A stretch of 64,000 bases of DNA from Deinococcus sp. JMULE3 (GCF_013337115.1 NZ_SGWE01000001.1:189001-253000); one strand, 5' to 3'; positions 27,891 to 36,873 are shown, counted from the stretch's first letter. Numbers and translations are program-made. Notes: generated by a model not told the origin, from the sequence alone.

Positions 27891-29237
27891 TCAGTCGGCG
27901 GCGACGGGCGAGCCGATCATCTGATCGACCAGCGCGAGGGCTTCCTCGTAGGCGGCGAGGCCTTCGTCGAGTTCCTCGCGGGTGACGACGAGGGGCGGGC
28001 AGACCCACAGGAAGTTGAAGCGGCTGTACGCGTACACGTGCCTGCTTTTCAGGTGCGCGGCGAGGCGGCCCATCTCGGGCGAGGTGCCGTTGAACGGGGC
28101 CAGCGGTTCCTTGGTGGCCTTGTCCCGCACGAGTTCCAGGACGCTGAACAGGCCCTTGTAGCGCACGTCGCCCACGCAGGCGTACTTGGCCTTCATGGCC
28201 TCCAGGCGCTGGCCGAGGTACTCGCCCAGTTCACGGGTGTGCTCGAAGAGGCCCTCGTCCTCGTAGACCTTCAGGTTGGCGACGGCGGCGGCCAGCGAGA
28301 CGGGGTGCCCGCTGTACGTCAGGCCGCCCGCCAGGAAGTGAGTCTCGAAGTACTCGGCGATGGCGTCGCTGACGACCACCGCGCCCAGCGGCATGTACCC
28401 GCTCGTCAGGCCCTTGGCGCAGGTGACGATGTCGGGCTTGATGCCGTAGTGCTGCGTGGCGAGCCACGTGCCGGTGCGGCCGAAGCCGCTCATGACCTCG
28501 TCGTCGATCAGGAGGATGCCGTACCTGTCACACAGGGCGCGCAGTTTGGGGTAGTAGTCGTCCGGGGGGACGAGCAGGCCGTTGCTGCCGGTGATGCCCT
28601 CGACCATGATCGCGGCGATGGTGTGCGGCCCTTCCATCTGGATGATCTCCTCGATGTGGCTCACGCACTCGCGTCCGCAGCTGTCCGGCGTCTTCCCGAA
28701 CGGGCAGCGGTAACAGTACGGGTCGAAGGCGCGCACGATGCCGGGCACGCCGGGCTCGACCGGCCAGCGCCGGGGGTCGCCGCTGGCGGTCATGCTGCCC
28801 ATCGTCGCCCCGTGATAGGAGCGGTAGCGGGTGATGATCTTGTCCCGGCCGGTGTACAGGCGGGCGATCTTCATGGCGTTCTCGTTCGCCTCGCTGCCGC
28901 CCAGCGTGAAGAAGCTCTTGCCCAGGCCCGTCACCTCGCGCAGTTTCTGGCCCAGCTGCGCGCGGACGTCCGTGGCGAAGCTCGGCCCGGCGAAGCACAT
29001 GGTGTCCACCTGCGCCTTGATGGCGTCCAGCACCGCCGGGTGCTGATGCCCGACGTTGATGTTGATCAGCTGGCTGGAAAAGTCCAGCCACGTGTTGCCA
29101 TCCCCGTCGAAGAAGTGGCTGCCCTTCCCGCCGGTCATGTGGATGGGGTTCGTCTGGGTCTGCACGCTCCACGAGAACAGGGTGTGGTCGCGGTTCGCCT
29201 GGATGATGTCGTGCGTGTCGGGGTGCGGGTCGGGCAT
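27891..29237 (-). CDS. Class III aminotransferase, likely beta-alanine--pyruvate type (448 aa)
   Basis: PLP aminotransferase with IDDEVMSGFGRTGTWLA and the lysine motif CAKGLTSGYMPLGAVVVSD. The YMPLGAVVVS and FSWSVQTQTNP features fit omega-amino acid (beta-alanine/taurine) transaminases. The predicted reaction is beta-alanine plus an oxo acid to malonate semialdehyde. A cysteine-bearing stretch CYRCPFGKTPDSCGRECVSH is present as in other long class III members. Start chosen at ATG 29237 with GGAGG 8 nt upstream; TTG 29252 lies before the ribosome binding site. It is preceded by a promoter with the AACCGAA direct repeat, and followed closely by mmsA. Confidence 0.9.
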   Translation of the reverse strand: MPDPHPDTHDIIQANRDHTLFSWSVQTQTNPIHMTGGKGSHFFDGDGNTWLDFSSQLININVGHQHPAVLDAIKAQVDTMCFAGPSFATDVRAQLGQKLREVTGLGKSFFTLGGSEANENAMKIARLYTGRDKIITRYRSYHGATMGSMTASGDPRRWPVEPGVPGIVRAFDPYCYRCPFGKTPDSCGRECVSHIEEIIQMEGPHTIAAIMVEGITGSNGLLVPPDDYYPKLRALCDRYGILLIDDEVMSGFGRTGTWLATQHYGIKPDIVTCAKGLTSGYMPLGAVVVSDAIAEYFETHFLAGGLTYSGHPVSLAAAVANLKVYEDEGLFEHTRELGEYLGQRLEAMKAKYACVGDVRYKGLFSVLELVRDKATKEPLAPFNGTSPEMGRLAAHLKSRHVYAYSRFNFLWVCPPLVVTREELDEGLAAYEEALALVDQMIGSPVAAD

Positions 29238-29309
29238 GGGCGGAACCTCCAAAAATGACAGGGCGAACCCAGCAGTGTGCAGGGTGCAGACTTCAGAGAG
29301 AAAAGCAGA

Positions 29310-29356
29310 AACCGAATGTTAACCGAAGTGTAGTTTTTTGCGTGCTGGAGCGGCAA
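29310..29356 (-). promoter_or_regulatory. Promoter with AACCGAA direct repeat before the aminotransferase gene
   Basis: On the minus strand TTGCCG (29351-29356), an 18-nt spacer and TACACT (29327-29332) form a plausible promoter. Read on the plus strand, AACCGAA occurs at 29310-29316 and 29321-29327, an 11-bp (one helical turn) direct repeat overlapping the -10 and start point. The second copy is part of TTAACCGAAGTG, nearly identical to TTAACCGAGGTG at 39812-39823 before preT. A shared repressor site, perhaps for PucR, is inferred. Confidence 0.5.
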
Positions 29357-29380
29357 GAGACAGTCTGTCCAGTCGTGTGC

Positions 29381-30121
29381 CTACGTCCGTTCGGCGGCGC
29401 TGAGGGCCTCGCCCGCCTCGCTGCGCGTCAGTTCCAGCGCCAGATGCAGGCCCAGCTGCCGCCGGGGTTCGTCCAGGTCGGGCAGCATGGCGCGCAACTG
29501 CTCCAGGCGGTAGTACACCGTCTGGCGGCGCACACCCAGGCGCCGGGCCGTCTCGGCCATGTTGAAGTTCGTGCTCAGCAGGGCGTCCAGCGTGCCCAGC
29601 AGCGTCGAGCGGGGCCGGGCGGGCAGGTTCAATAGCGGCCCCAGTTGCGCGCGCAGGAACGCCACGCTGCGCCCGGTCTCGGCCAGCGCGTCGAGCAGCG
29701 GCGCGAGGCTCGGGTCCAGCGCCGGGCCGCCGTGGTTCAGGATGCGGGCGTGCGCCGCGCGGGTCAGCGCCGCGAAACTCACCTCGGAGCGGAACACGAT
29801 CAGCGGCAGCCCGTGCAGGCGCGACGCGCCCAGCAGCGCGGGCGGCACGTCACGGAACACCTGCACGAGTTCCAGCGCCAGCCCGTGCGCGCCCCGCTGC
29901 GCCAGCGACGCCACGAAGCCCTCCAGCTCGCCGTCGGTCATGCGGGCCAGCAGCGACCCGGTCGAGAGGAGCAGTTCCCCGCCTGTCAGGAAGCGCGCGG
30001 CGTCCGCGACCTCCGACACGTGCACCCACGTGACGGGCTGCGTCAGGTGCGCGTGCCCGCTCACGACCTCCGCGCCCGCGAACGCCGGAAGCGTCAACAG
30101 TTCCGCCAGCGTCGGCAACAT
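29381..30121 (-). CDS. PucR-family transcriptional regulator (246 aa)
   Basis: The N-terminal PucR domain (LPTLAELLTLPAFAGAEVVS; VTWVHVSEVADAARFLTGGE; LLSTGSLLARM) is followed by a variable part and a C-terminal HTH (NMAETARRLGVRRQTVYYRL). The family controls purine and related nitrogen-compound catabolism. At 246 aa it is shorter than the usual 400-550, lacking the central GGDEF-like CdaR region. ATG 30121 has GGAGG 5 nt upstream; the longer frame from 30229 is rejected for lack of one. Located between the carbamoylase and aminotransferase genes of the same strand, it is the likely specific regulator of the pyrimidine locus. Confidence 0.85.
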   Translation of the reverse strand: MLPTLAELLTLPAFAGAEVVSGHAHLTQPVTWVHVSEVADAARFLTGGELLLSTGSLLARMTDGELEGFVASLAQRGAHGLALELVQVFRDVPPALLGASRLHGLPLIVFRSEVSFAALTRAAHARILNHGGPALDPSLAPLLDALAETGRSVAFLRAQLGPLLNLPARPRSTLLGTLDALLSTNFNMAETARRLGVRRQTVYYRLEQLRAMLPDLDEPRRQLGLHLALELTRSEAGEALSAAERT

Positions 30122-30182
30122 CGGATCCTCCAGTCGAACAGGGGCCATGGTGACTTCAGTGTGCGCCATTGCGGATGAGCTG

Positions 30183-31421
30183 TCAGATGCCTTTGGCGAT
30201 CCAGTCCATCGTGCGCGTGGTGAGTTCATCGAGCACCTGCACGCTTAGGGCGAGGTGGTCCTCGCGGGTGTCTTCGATCCTGTTGTGGCTGATGCCGCGC
30301 AGGGACTGCACGAACAGCATGACGGTGGGAACGCCCGCGCGGGCGACCTCGGCGGCGTCGTGGAGTGGGCCGCTGGGGAGGCGGTGCGCGGCAGGCGTGA
30401 CGGTCAGGATGCTGGCCTCGGCGGCGTCGATGAGCATGGGATGGAAGGGGATGGGTTCGATGTTCCAGAGATACCCGAAGGTGACGGTGCAGCCTGCATC
30501 CTGCGCGAACTGCGTGGCGGCGTCCTGCGCGTCCTGCCACATGGCGGCCAGTTTGCCTGCGTCGAGGTGGCGCTGGTCGAGGGTGAGTTCGCAGGTCTCG
30601 ACGACGCTGGTGACGATGCCGGGCAGGGTCTTCACGCTGCCGATGGTGCACACGCCCCCGTGCCGCGCGGCGATGTCGTAGATGGCCTGCCCGAAGCGTC
30701 CGGCGGCGAGGAAGGCGTCCTTGCGGACGTTCATGGGGGTGCTGCCGCTGTGCGCGGCCTGCCCGTGGAAGGTGATGGTGTGCCGTTCGACGCCGACCGT
30801 GCCGAGGACCGCGCCGAGGGGCAGGTCGAGGTGTTCGAGGACGGGGCCCTGTTCGATGTGCAGTTCGAGGTACGCGGCGGCACCTTGCAGTTCCGCGCGG
30901 GCGTCCGGGGCGTCCGCGAGGGTGATGCCGACGCGGCTCAGGGCGTCTTCGAGGCTCACGCCGTCGCGGTCTTTCAGTCGGCGCATCTCGGTCACGTCGA
31001 GTTTGCCCCCGGCAGCACTGGACCCGTACAGGCTGCGGCCGAAGCGGGCGCCCTCCTCGTCGGCCCAGTCCACGAGTTTCAGCGTGACCGGTGGTCGCCC
31101 GGCGTACTGCTCATTGACGCGGCGCAGGACTTCCAGGCCCGCCAGGACGTTCAGGCACCCGTCGAGCCATCCGCCGTTCGGGACGCTGTCGAGGTGCCCG
31201 CCGATCAGCAGGGCGCGGTCGCTCTCGCCGGGCAGGGTGGCCCACCAGTTCCCGGCGGCGTCCTGGTGCTGCGTGACGGGCAGCGCGTCCAGCCGCTCCT
31301 TCAGGAACGCGCGGGCGGCGACCCAGGTGTCCGTGAACGCCACCCGCTGCGCCCCGTGCTCATCGCCCGTCAATTCACGCAGGGCCTTCAGTTCATCGAT
31401 GGTTCGTTGTGGATCAAGCAT
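30183..31421 (-). CDS. hyuC: M20 Zn-dependent N-carbamoyl hydrolase, likely beta-ureidopropionase (412 aa)
   Basis: Peptidase M20/carbamoylase family enzyme predicted to cleave N-carbamoyl-beta-alanine to beta-alanine, ammonia and CO2. Metal-binding and active-site segments are visible: LLIGGHLDSVPNGGWLDG, WADEEGARFGRS, LELHIEQGPVLE, FHGQAAHSGSTPM and SGPLHDAAEVAR. The family also includes allantoate amidohydrolase and L-carbamoylase; neighbourhood with dihydropyrimidine dehydrogenase and dihydropyrimidinase favours beta-ureidopropionase. ATG 31421 has AAGGAG just upstream, but that sequence can pair within GTCTCCGAAGGAGAC, which could dampen translation. The downstream gene is the PucR regulator (61-bp gap). 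Confidence 0.88.
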   Translation of the reverse strand: MLDPQRTIDELKALRELTGDEHGAQRVAFTDTWVAARAFLKERLDALPVTQHQDAAGNWWATLPGESDRALLIGGHLDSVPNGGWLDGCLNVLAGLEVLRRVNEQYAGRPPVTLKLVDWADEEGARFGRSLYGSSAAGGKLDVTEMRRLKDRDGVSLEDALSRVGITLADAPDARAELQGAAAYLELHIEQGPVLEHLDLPLGAVLGTVGVERHTITFHGQAAHSGSTPMNVRKDAFLAAGRFGQAIYDIAARHGGVCTIGSVKTLPGIVTSVVETCELTLDQRHLDAGKLAAMWQDAQDAATQFAQDAGCTVTFGYLWNIEPIPFHPMLIDAAEASILTVTPAAHRLPSGPLHDAAEVARAGVPTVMLFVQSLRGISHNRIEDTREDHLALSVQVLDELTTRTMDWIAKGI

Positions 31422-31438
31422 GAGTCTCCTTCGGAGAC

Positions 31439-31585
31439 GGTTGAGGGTTGAAAGTCGATGGTGAAAGGAAAACCACCCTCTAGGAGCTCTGGGCTTCTCG
31501 CCCTGCTGCGCAGCTCTGCGAGTCCGCTCGGGGTGATGATTGCATCATCACCCGGCAGTGACTTATCGACTTTCAACCATCAACC
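31439..31585. repeat. 147-bp element bounded by 20-bp inverted repeats
   Basis: GGTTGAGGGTTGAAAGTCGA (31439-31458) and its inverse (31566-31585) match at 19 of 20 positions. Inside lies a perfect 9-bp hairpin (GGTGATGAT-TGC-ATCATCACC, 31531-31551). It fills the gap between the carbamoylase and the substrate-binding protein genes, its right end touching the stop codon of the latter. It has the look of a non-autonomous mobile or extragenic palindromic element; no coding content. Confidence 0.65.
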
Positions 31586-31587
31586 AT

Positions 31588-32649
31588 CTACTTCTTCCCG
31601 GTGGCTTTTTCCCAGACCTTGTACGTGACGGCGGCCGGGGCCGGATCAGCTTTGAGGATGCCGAGGCTCTTGAGCAGCGTGACGTTGGCCTTGTACGTGG
31701 CGGGGTCGAGGTACCCGGCGCGGCCCTTGAGGGTGGGGCCGGCGTTGTACAGCTTGGCGACCTCGGTCATCTGCCACGTCTGGTGGCTGGCGGCGCTGGA
31801 GCGCGTGCCGCTGCCCTTGCAGGTGTTGCCGCAGTTCACGAGGACGGTCTGCACGGCTTCCTTCTGGTTCTTCACGGCGTAGTTCCAGCCTTTCAGGGTG
31901 GCGCGCACGAGCTTGGCGGCGATGTCCTCGCCGCTCTGGCCGCTGCCCTTGAAGTTCCTGTTCGCCAGGGTGCGTTCGGTGGTGAACATGAGGTCCTCGA
32001 GGAGGTTGATGCCGTAGTCGCTGGCGTTGAAGATCTGGAGTTTATCCAGGGGGTAGCCCAGCCCGACGATCTGGTCGACCTCGTTGTAGGTCATGGCGGA
32101 CACCAGATCGACCTTGTCGGGGAAGACGATGCTGGGGTCGAAGGGGTACGTGACGGCCTGCACGCTGGGGTTGCTGACACTGCTGTCGAGGCTGGTGGTC
32201 AGGCCGTACTTCTTCAGGAGGGCCACGGCGGGGTACTCGTTGCCGCTGGGCCACACGCCCACGCGTTTACCCTTGAAATCGGCCGGGGTCTTGATGCCGC
32301 TGCTTTTCAGGGACACGAGGGTGTAGCCGCTCTTCTGGAACAGCTGCGCGATGTGCACGACCGGGATGCCCTGCTGGCGGGCGGTCAGGAGGTCGGTGAT
32401 CCAGGTGGTGCCGAAGTCGGCGGTGCCGGTGGCGACGGTCTGGATGGGGCTCTGGTCGCCGGTGGGGAGGAACTGCACATCCAGCCCTTCGGCCCTGTAG
32501 TAGCCCTTGGCCTGCGCGACGAAGAAGCCCGCGAACTGCGCCTGCGGGAACCACTTGAGCTGCACTTTGACGGGCACGAGCTTCTGCGCGGAAGCGGGGC
32601 TGGCGGCGGCGAGGAGCAGGGTGGCCAGGATCAGGGTGCTGCGTTTCAT
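31588..32649 (-). CDS. ABC transporter substrate-binding protein, NMT1/THI5-like (353 aa)
   Basis: Periplasmic binding protein with a cleavable signal (MKRSTLILATLLLAAASPASA). The mature part starts VKVQLKWFPQAQFAGFFVAQ, which with GYYRAEGLDVQFLPTG and VATGTADFGTTWITDLLTA is typical of NMT1/THI5-like proteins that bind pyrimidines, hydroxymethylpyrimidine precursors or related nitrogen compounds. A cysteine pair NCGNTCKGSG near the C-terminus is unusual. ATG 32649 has GGAGG 6 nt upstream. It is the last gene of the importer set (ATPase, two permeases, binding protein), sitting between dihydropyrimidinase and carbamoylase genes; uptake of uracil, thymine or hydantoins is inferred. Confidence 0.88.
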   Translation of the reverse strand: MKRSTLILATLLLAAASPASAQKLVPVKVQLKWFPQAQFAGFFVAQAKGYYRAEGLDVQFLPTGDQSPIQTVATGTADFGTTWITDLLTARQQGIPVVHIAQLFQKSGYTLVSLKSSGIKTPADFKGKRVGVWPSGNEYPAVALLKKYGLTTSLDSSVSNPSVQAVTYPFDPSIVFPDKVDLVSAMTYNEVDQIVGLGYPLDKLQIFNASDYGINLLEDLMFTTERTLANRNFKGSGQSGEDIAAKLVRATLKGWNYAVKNQKEAVQTVLVNCGNTCKGSGTRSSAASHQTWQMTEVAKLYNAGPTLKGRAGYLDPATYKANVTLLKSLGILKADPAPAAVTYKVWEKATGKK

Positions 32650-32696
32650 GGGAACCTCCGGGGAGTGGGGAGCGTGTTCGGGTGAAACGGGGGGGG

Positions 32697-33659
32697 TCAG
32701 GAGCGGCGGGGCAGCAGCCGCGTCTCGGCGGCGCTGACGAGCGCGAAGAAGGCAATACCGGCGATACTGGCGAGGACGATGGCCGCCCAGACGATGTCCA
32801 GCCCGAAGCGGCCCACCTCGATCTGGATGCGGAAGCCCAGGCCGTGCCCGTTCGTGCCGAAGAACTCGGCGACGATGGCGGAGATCAGGGCCAGGGTGCT
32901 GGCGACTTTCAGGGCGCCGAACACGAACGGCAGCGCGCCGGGCACGCGGACGTCCCGGAAGGTCTGCGCGGGCGTGGCGGCGTAGGTGTGCATCAGGTCG
33001 AGGTGCAGCCGCGAGACGCTCTGGAGGCCGCGCACGGCGCCCACCACGACGGGGAACAGGACGGTGACGGCCACGACGACCGTCTTGCTGGGCCAGTCCA
33101 GGCCGACGGCCTTCACGATGACGGGTGCCAGCGCCACGATGGGAATCGAGGAGAACAGCGCGGCGTACGGCAGCAGCCCGCGTTCCAGGAAGCGGAAGCG
33201 CACGACCAGCAGCGCCAGCGCCAGCCCCAGGACGGTGCCTGCCACGAAGCCCAGCAGCGCCTCCAGCACGAAGGTGGTGTACGTGTCCTGCAGCAGGACG
33301 GTGCGCGCGGTCCACAGGGCACTCAGGACGCGGCCCGGCGTGGGAATCAGGCCGGCGGGGACGGCGTAGGCGCGCAGCAGCGCCTCGGTGCCCAGCACGG
33401 CCAGGATCAGCGTGAACGCGGCGGGCAGCGTGCGGGCGGCGCGGGACTCGCCCTGCGCCACGCCGCGCACGCCCACGGCCCCCACGGCCAGCAGGGCGAG
33501 GATGCCCGCCAGCCACGCCCGCGCGTTCGGGGGGGTGCCCTCGCCGGGGGTGGGGAGGGTCATGGCGGCCAGCAGGAGCCCTCCCACGCCGATCAGCAGT
33601 GCGGCGGCGGTCAGCAGAGCCGCGCCGGGCCGGGTGGTGATCGTGCGGGCGGGCGTCAT
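32697..33659 (-). CDS. ABC transporter permease (BPD/SsuC type), second subunit (320 aa)
   Basis: Membrane subunit with about seven to eight hydrophobic segments; the N-terminal half has extra helices (ALLTAAALLIGVGGLLLAAM) and the C-terminal half the inner-membrane component fold, with the EAA-like loop RLHLDLMHTYAATPAQTFRD before VRVPGALPFVFGALK. I choose ATG 33659, which overlaps the preceding permease stop as ATGA and has GGAG 6 nt upstream; ATG 33671 four codons earlier is possible. Translational coupling with the first permease implies a heterodimeric channel. Confidence 0.88.
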   Translation of the reverse strand: MTPARTITTRPGAALLTAAALLIGVGGLLLAAMTLPTPGEGTPPNARAWLAGILALLAVGAVGVRGVAQGESRAARTLPAAFTLILAVLGTEALLRAYAVPAGLIPTPGRVLSALWTARTVLLQDTYTTFVLEALLGFVAGTVLGLALALLVVRFRFLERGLLPYAALFSSIPIVALAPVIVKAVGLDWPSKTVVVAVTVLFPVVVGAVRGLQSVSRLHLDLMHTYAATPAQTFRDVRVPGALPFVFGALKVASTLALISAIVAEFFGTNGHGLGFRIQIEVGRFGLDIVWAAIVLASIAGIAFFALVSAAETRLLPRRS

Positions 33660-34528
33660 CGTCTGCTCCATGGCGTCACCCACCTCTCCAGCGCGTTCAC
33701 CAGGGCGACCAGCGTCACGCCCAGCACGGCGCCGTAGCCCATGATCACCCACAGGGCGACGGTGTCGCTGGCGCGTGAGTTCTCGGCGAGCATCTTGCCC
33801 AGCCCGGAGAACGAGATGGTGCTGATCTCCGCGACGATGCTGCCCACCAGCGCGGACGTGACCGCCACCTTCAGCGCCGTGAACAGGTGCGGGAGGCTGG
33901 CCGGGAAGCGCAGCAGCCGGTACGTCTGCGCGGAGGACGCGTGGTACGTGCGCATCAGGTCCAGGTGCAACGGATCGGCGCTGCGCAGGCCGCGGCTCAT
34001 GCCGACCGCGACCGGGAAGAACGCGATGTACGCCGCGATGATCGCCTTGGGCAGGAAACCCTGCACGCCGTACTGCCCAAGCAGCACCGCCAGCATCGGC
34101 GCGATCGCCACCACGGGGACCGTCTGCGAGGCAACCAACCAAGGCAGCGTGGCCCGCTCGAACGCGCGACTGGCGACCAGCAGCAGCGCCAGCCCGATCC
34201 CGGTCACGGTGGCGAGCAGCAGCCCCAGCAGCGTCTCTCCGGCGGTGACGCCCACGTTGTACGGCAGGGCCAGCGGCGACGTGACCGGCGTGCTGAGGCG
34301 CACGAAGCCCTGCGCGAGCTGCGCCGGGGCGGGCACCACCGGGTTGCGCAGCTGCGACGCGCAGGCCAGCGCGGTCTTGCAGTCCAGTTCCGCGCCGCTC
34401 GCCAGCGTCCGCCCCGCCGGTCCGACGTTCGCAGCGAGCATCAACGGCCAGTACAGCGCCGCCGCGATCAGCGCCACGATCAGCATCGGCCCGAGTCCGG
34501 CCATGCGGGAGGGACGCAGGGTGGTCAT
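33656..34528 (-). CDS. ABC transporter permease (BPD/SsuC type), first subunit (290 aa)
   Basis: Inner-membrane permease with an N-terminal helix (MLIVALIAAALYWPLMLAAN), a periplasmic loop containing two cysteines (DCKTALACASQ), and a core of about five helices with the ATPase-contacting loop LHLDLMRTYHASSAQTYRL. It is homologous to the next gene, which it overlaps by 4 bp. ATG 34528 has AGAGG 6 nt upstream. The pair plus the ATPase at 34617-35444 and the binding protein form a complete importer embedded in the pyrimidine-degradation genes. Confidence 0.9.
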   Translation of the reverse strand: MTTLRPSRMAGLGPMLIVALIAAALYWPLMLAANVGPAGRTLASGAELDCKTALACASQLRNPVVPAPAQLAQGFVRLSTPVTSPLALPYNVGVTAGETLLGLLLATVTGIGLALLLVASRAFERATLPWLVASQTVPVVAIAPMLAVLLGQYGVQGFLPKAIIAAYIAFFPVAVGMSRGLRSADPLHLDLMRTYHASSAQTYRLLRFPASLPHLFTALKVAVTSALVGSIVAEISTISFSGLGKMLAENSRASDTVALWVIMGYGAVLGVTLVALVNALERWVTPWSRR

Positions 34529-34543
34529 GGCGTTCCTCTGTGA

Positions 34544-34600
34544 GTGGGCAGTGGTGAGCGGTCAGTGGAACAGTCCGCTTCCCCACACCCCACTGCCCAC
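34544..34600. repeat. Short inverted repeat between ATPase and permease genes
   Basis: GTGGGCAGTGG (34544-34554) and CCACTGCCCAC (34590-34600) are exact inverses 35 nt apart, inside the 88-bp gap. A hairpin here could attenuate or stabilise the operon mRNA; it may also be another extragenic palindrome. Confidence 0.45.
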
Positions 34601-34616
34601 ACCCCACAACCCCGCA

Positions 34617-35444
34617 TCACGAGTGCCCCTTCTTCAGCAGTTCGCGGATCTCGGTGGCGAGCGTGAAGAAGCGCGGGTCCTCGCGGGTGTCGTCGCTGCG
34701 GGGGTGGGGCAGGTCGATGTCCACGACACCCTCGATGCGGCCGGGGCGAGCGGTCATGACGACCACGCGCGTGCTGAGGAACACCGCTTCCGGGATGGAG
34801 TGCGTCACGAAGATGACGGTCTTGCCGGTCTCGCGCCACAGGCGCAGCAGTTCGAGGTTCAGGTGCTCGCGGGTGATCTCGTCCAGCGCGCCGAACGGTT
34901 CGTCCATGAACAGCAGCGGCGGGTCGAACGCCAGCGCGCGGGCGATACTCACGCGCTGCTGCATCCCGCCGGACAGCTGCCAGGGGTAGTTCCGTTCGAA
35001 CTTTTCCAGGCCGACCAGTTTCAGCATCTCGCGCGCACGTGCGACCCGGTCGCCGGGCACGTTCATGACTTCCAGCGGCAGCAGCACGTTCTTCAGCACC
35101 GTGCGCCATTCCATCAGGGCGGGCGCCTGGAACACGTACCCGTACTGCCGCTCCCGGCGGGCCTCGTCGGCGGGGCGGCCCGCGATGAGCAGTTCCCCGC
35201 CGGTCGGTTGTTCCAGGTCGGCCATCAGGCGCAGCAGGGTGGTCTTCCCGCAGCCGCTCGGGCCGATCAGGCTGATGAACTCCCCTTTCTGGATGCTGAG
35301 GTTGGCGTCCTTCAGCGCGACCGTCTCCCCGCCGGGCACCGGGAAGACCTTCTGCAGGTCGCGGATGGACACGATGGGCGGCTCGTTCGGGGGCGGACTG
35401 GTCTGTGCCGGGCTGGCCTGCGGGCTGGGGCTGGTGTACGTCAC
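34617..35444 (-). CDS. ABC transporter ATP-binding protein (SsuB/TauB type, 275 aa)
   Basis: ATPase with Walker A (IGPSGCGKTTLL), Q-loop, signature LSGGMQQRVSIARAL, Walker B LLFMDEPFGALD and H-loop VTHSIPEAVFL, closest in style to nitrate/sulfonate/pyrimidine importers. The start is GTG 35444 with AAGGAGG 4-5 nt upstream; an upstream in-frame ATG at 35576 would run through non-coding-like sequence and overlap hydA. The N-terminal 25 residues are proline/serine rich. It leads the transporter genes, 64 bp after hydA. Confidence 0.92.
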   Translation of the reverse strand: MTYTSPSPQASPAQTSPPPNEPPIVSIRDLQKVFPVPGGETVALKDANLSIQKGEFISLIGPSGCGKTTLLRLMADLEQPTGGELLIAGRPADEARRERQYGYVFQAPALMEWRTVLKNVLLPLEVMNVPGDRVARAREMLKLVGLEKFERNYPWQLSGGMQQRVSIARALAFDPPLLFMDEPFGALDEITREHLNLELLRLWRETGKTVIFVTHSIPEAVFLSTRVVVMTARPGRIEGVVDIDLPHPRSDDTREDPRFFTLATEIRELLKKGHS

Positions 35445-35508
35445 GTCTCCTCCTTGAAACTCCGGGCAGGCACAGGCCTGAACCCAATCACCACTTCCGA
35501 CTTCCCAC

Positions 35509-36873
35509 TTACCGCCTGAGCAGTTGCCCGCGCGCCGGGTCGCCCACGAACGCGCCCCCCTGCACGGCCACCTCACCTCGCACGGTGACGACCTCGGGCC
35601 GCCCGTCGATCTCCCAGCCCTCGAAGCCGCTGTAGTCGTTGTTCATGTGACTGGTCTGCGCGCTGATGGTGCCGCGGTACGCGGGGTCGTAGATCACGAG
35701 GTCCGCGTCACTGCCCACGCTGACGGTGCCCTTGCGGGGGTACAGGCCGAAGATCTGCGCGGCGCGGGTGCTGGCGGCGTCCACGAAACGCTCGACACTC
35801 AGGTTGCCCCGGCTGACGCCCTGCGTGTACAGGACGTTCACGCGGTCCTCGATGGCCGGAATGCCGTTCGGGATGAGGGTAAAGTTCCCGTCGCCCATGC
35901 GTTTCTGCTCGACGTCGAAGGGGCAGTGGTCGGTGGCGACCGTGGCGATATCCCCGCGTTCCAGTGCCGCCCAGAGTTTCGGCTGGTTGCCCTTTTCGCG
36001 CAGGGGGGGCGACATGACGTACTTGGCACCCTCCACGCCGGGCCGCTCGGCGTATGTCCTGTCGAGCGTCAGGTGCGGAATCACGACCTCCACGTCCAGG
36101 TTCACGCCGCGTGAGCGGGCATCCAGCGCCGCCTCCAGCGCGCGGGCGTTGCTCAGGTGCACCACGTACCCGTGCGCGCCCGTCATCTCCACGAACGTCG
36201 CGAAGTGCGCGGTGCCCTCGGCCTCCACGCTCTCCGGACGGCTCGGCTCATGCCACTCCGGGCCGGTCTTGCCCTCCGCGATCAGTTTCTGCTGCAATTC
36301 CGCGACCAGATCGGCGTTCTCGCAGTGCGCGGTGACGACCACGCCCAGTTCCGCCGCCAGACGGCACACCCGGTACAGCGCCGCGTCGTCGATCCCGAAC
36401 GCGCCCCGGTACGCCAGGAACACCTTGAAGGACCGCATGCCCTGGCCCACCAGCTCTCGCAGGGTCGCCTCGGTCCGGTCGTCCCAGCGGGTCACGCCGA
36501 TATGGAAGGTGTAGTCGCACGCGCTGTTCCCTTCCGCCATGCCCGTCCAGGTGCGCCAGCCGTCCATCAGGTCCTCACTGCCCGCCGGGGCGAGCATCTC
36601 GATGAACGTGGTCGTCCCGCCGATCAGCGCCGCCTGCGACCCGGTCGCGTGCGTGTCCTTCGCGAACGTGCCCATGAACGGCAGGTGGATATGCACGTGC
36701 GGGTCGATGAAGCCGGGGAACACGAACTTCCCGCTCGCGTCGATCACGGTGGCGCCCTCGGGCACCGCGAGGTTCTCGCCGATCTGGGTGATGGTCTCCC
36801 CTTTCACGAGCACGTCCGCCCTGAAACGCTTCCCGTCCGTGACAATCTCGCCGTGTTGAATCAGTAGGGTCAT
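35509..36873 (-). CDS. hydA: Dihydropyrimidinase / D-hydantoinase (454 aa)
   Basis: Cyclic amidohydrolase predicted to open dihydrouracil or dihydrothymine to N-carbamoyl-beta-amino acids. Metal ligands and motifs are visible: FPGFIDPHVHIHLPFMGTFA, the carboxylated lysine in SFKVFLAYRGAFGIDD, VTAHCENADLV, YVVHLSNARA and VATDHCPFDVEQK. The length matches the family. ATG 36873 has GAGAGG 8 nt upstream. It lies 54 bp after preA and before the transporter genes, matching pathway order. Confidence 0.93.
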   Translation of the reverse strand: MTLLIQHGEIVTDGKRFRADVLVKGETITQIGENLAVPEGATVIDASGKFVFPGFIDPHVHIHLPFMGTFAKDTHATGSQAALIGGTTTFIEMLAPAGSEDLMDGWRTWTGMAEGNSACDYTFHIGVTRWDDRTEATLRELVGQGMRSFKVFLAYRGAFGIDDAALYRVCRLAAELGVVVTAHCENADLVAELQQKLIAEGKTGPEWHEPSRPESVEAEGTAHFATFVEMTGAHGYVVHLSNARALEAALDARSRGVNLDVEVVIPHLTLDRTYAERPGVEGAKYVMSPPLREKGNQPKLWAALERGDIATVATDHCPFDVEQKRMGDGNFTLIPNGIPAIEDRVNVLYTQGVSRGNLSVERFVDAASTRAAQIFGLYPRKGTVSVGSDADLVIYDPAYRGTISAQTSHMNNDYSGFEGWEIDGRPEVVTVRGEVAVQGGAFVGDPARGQLLRR

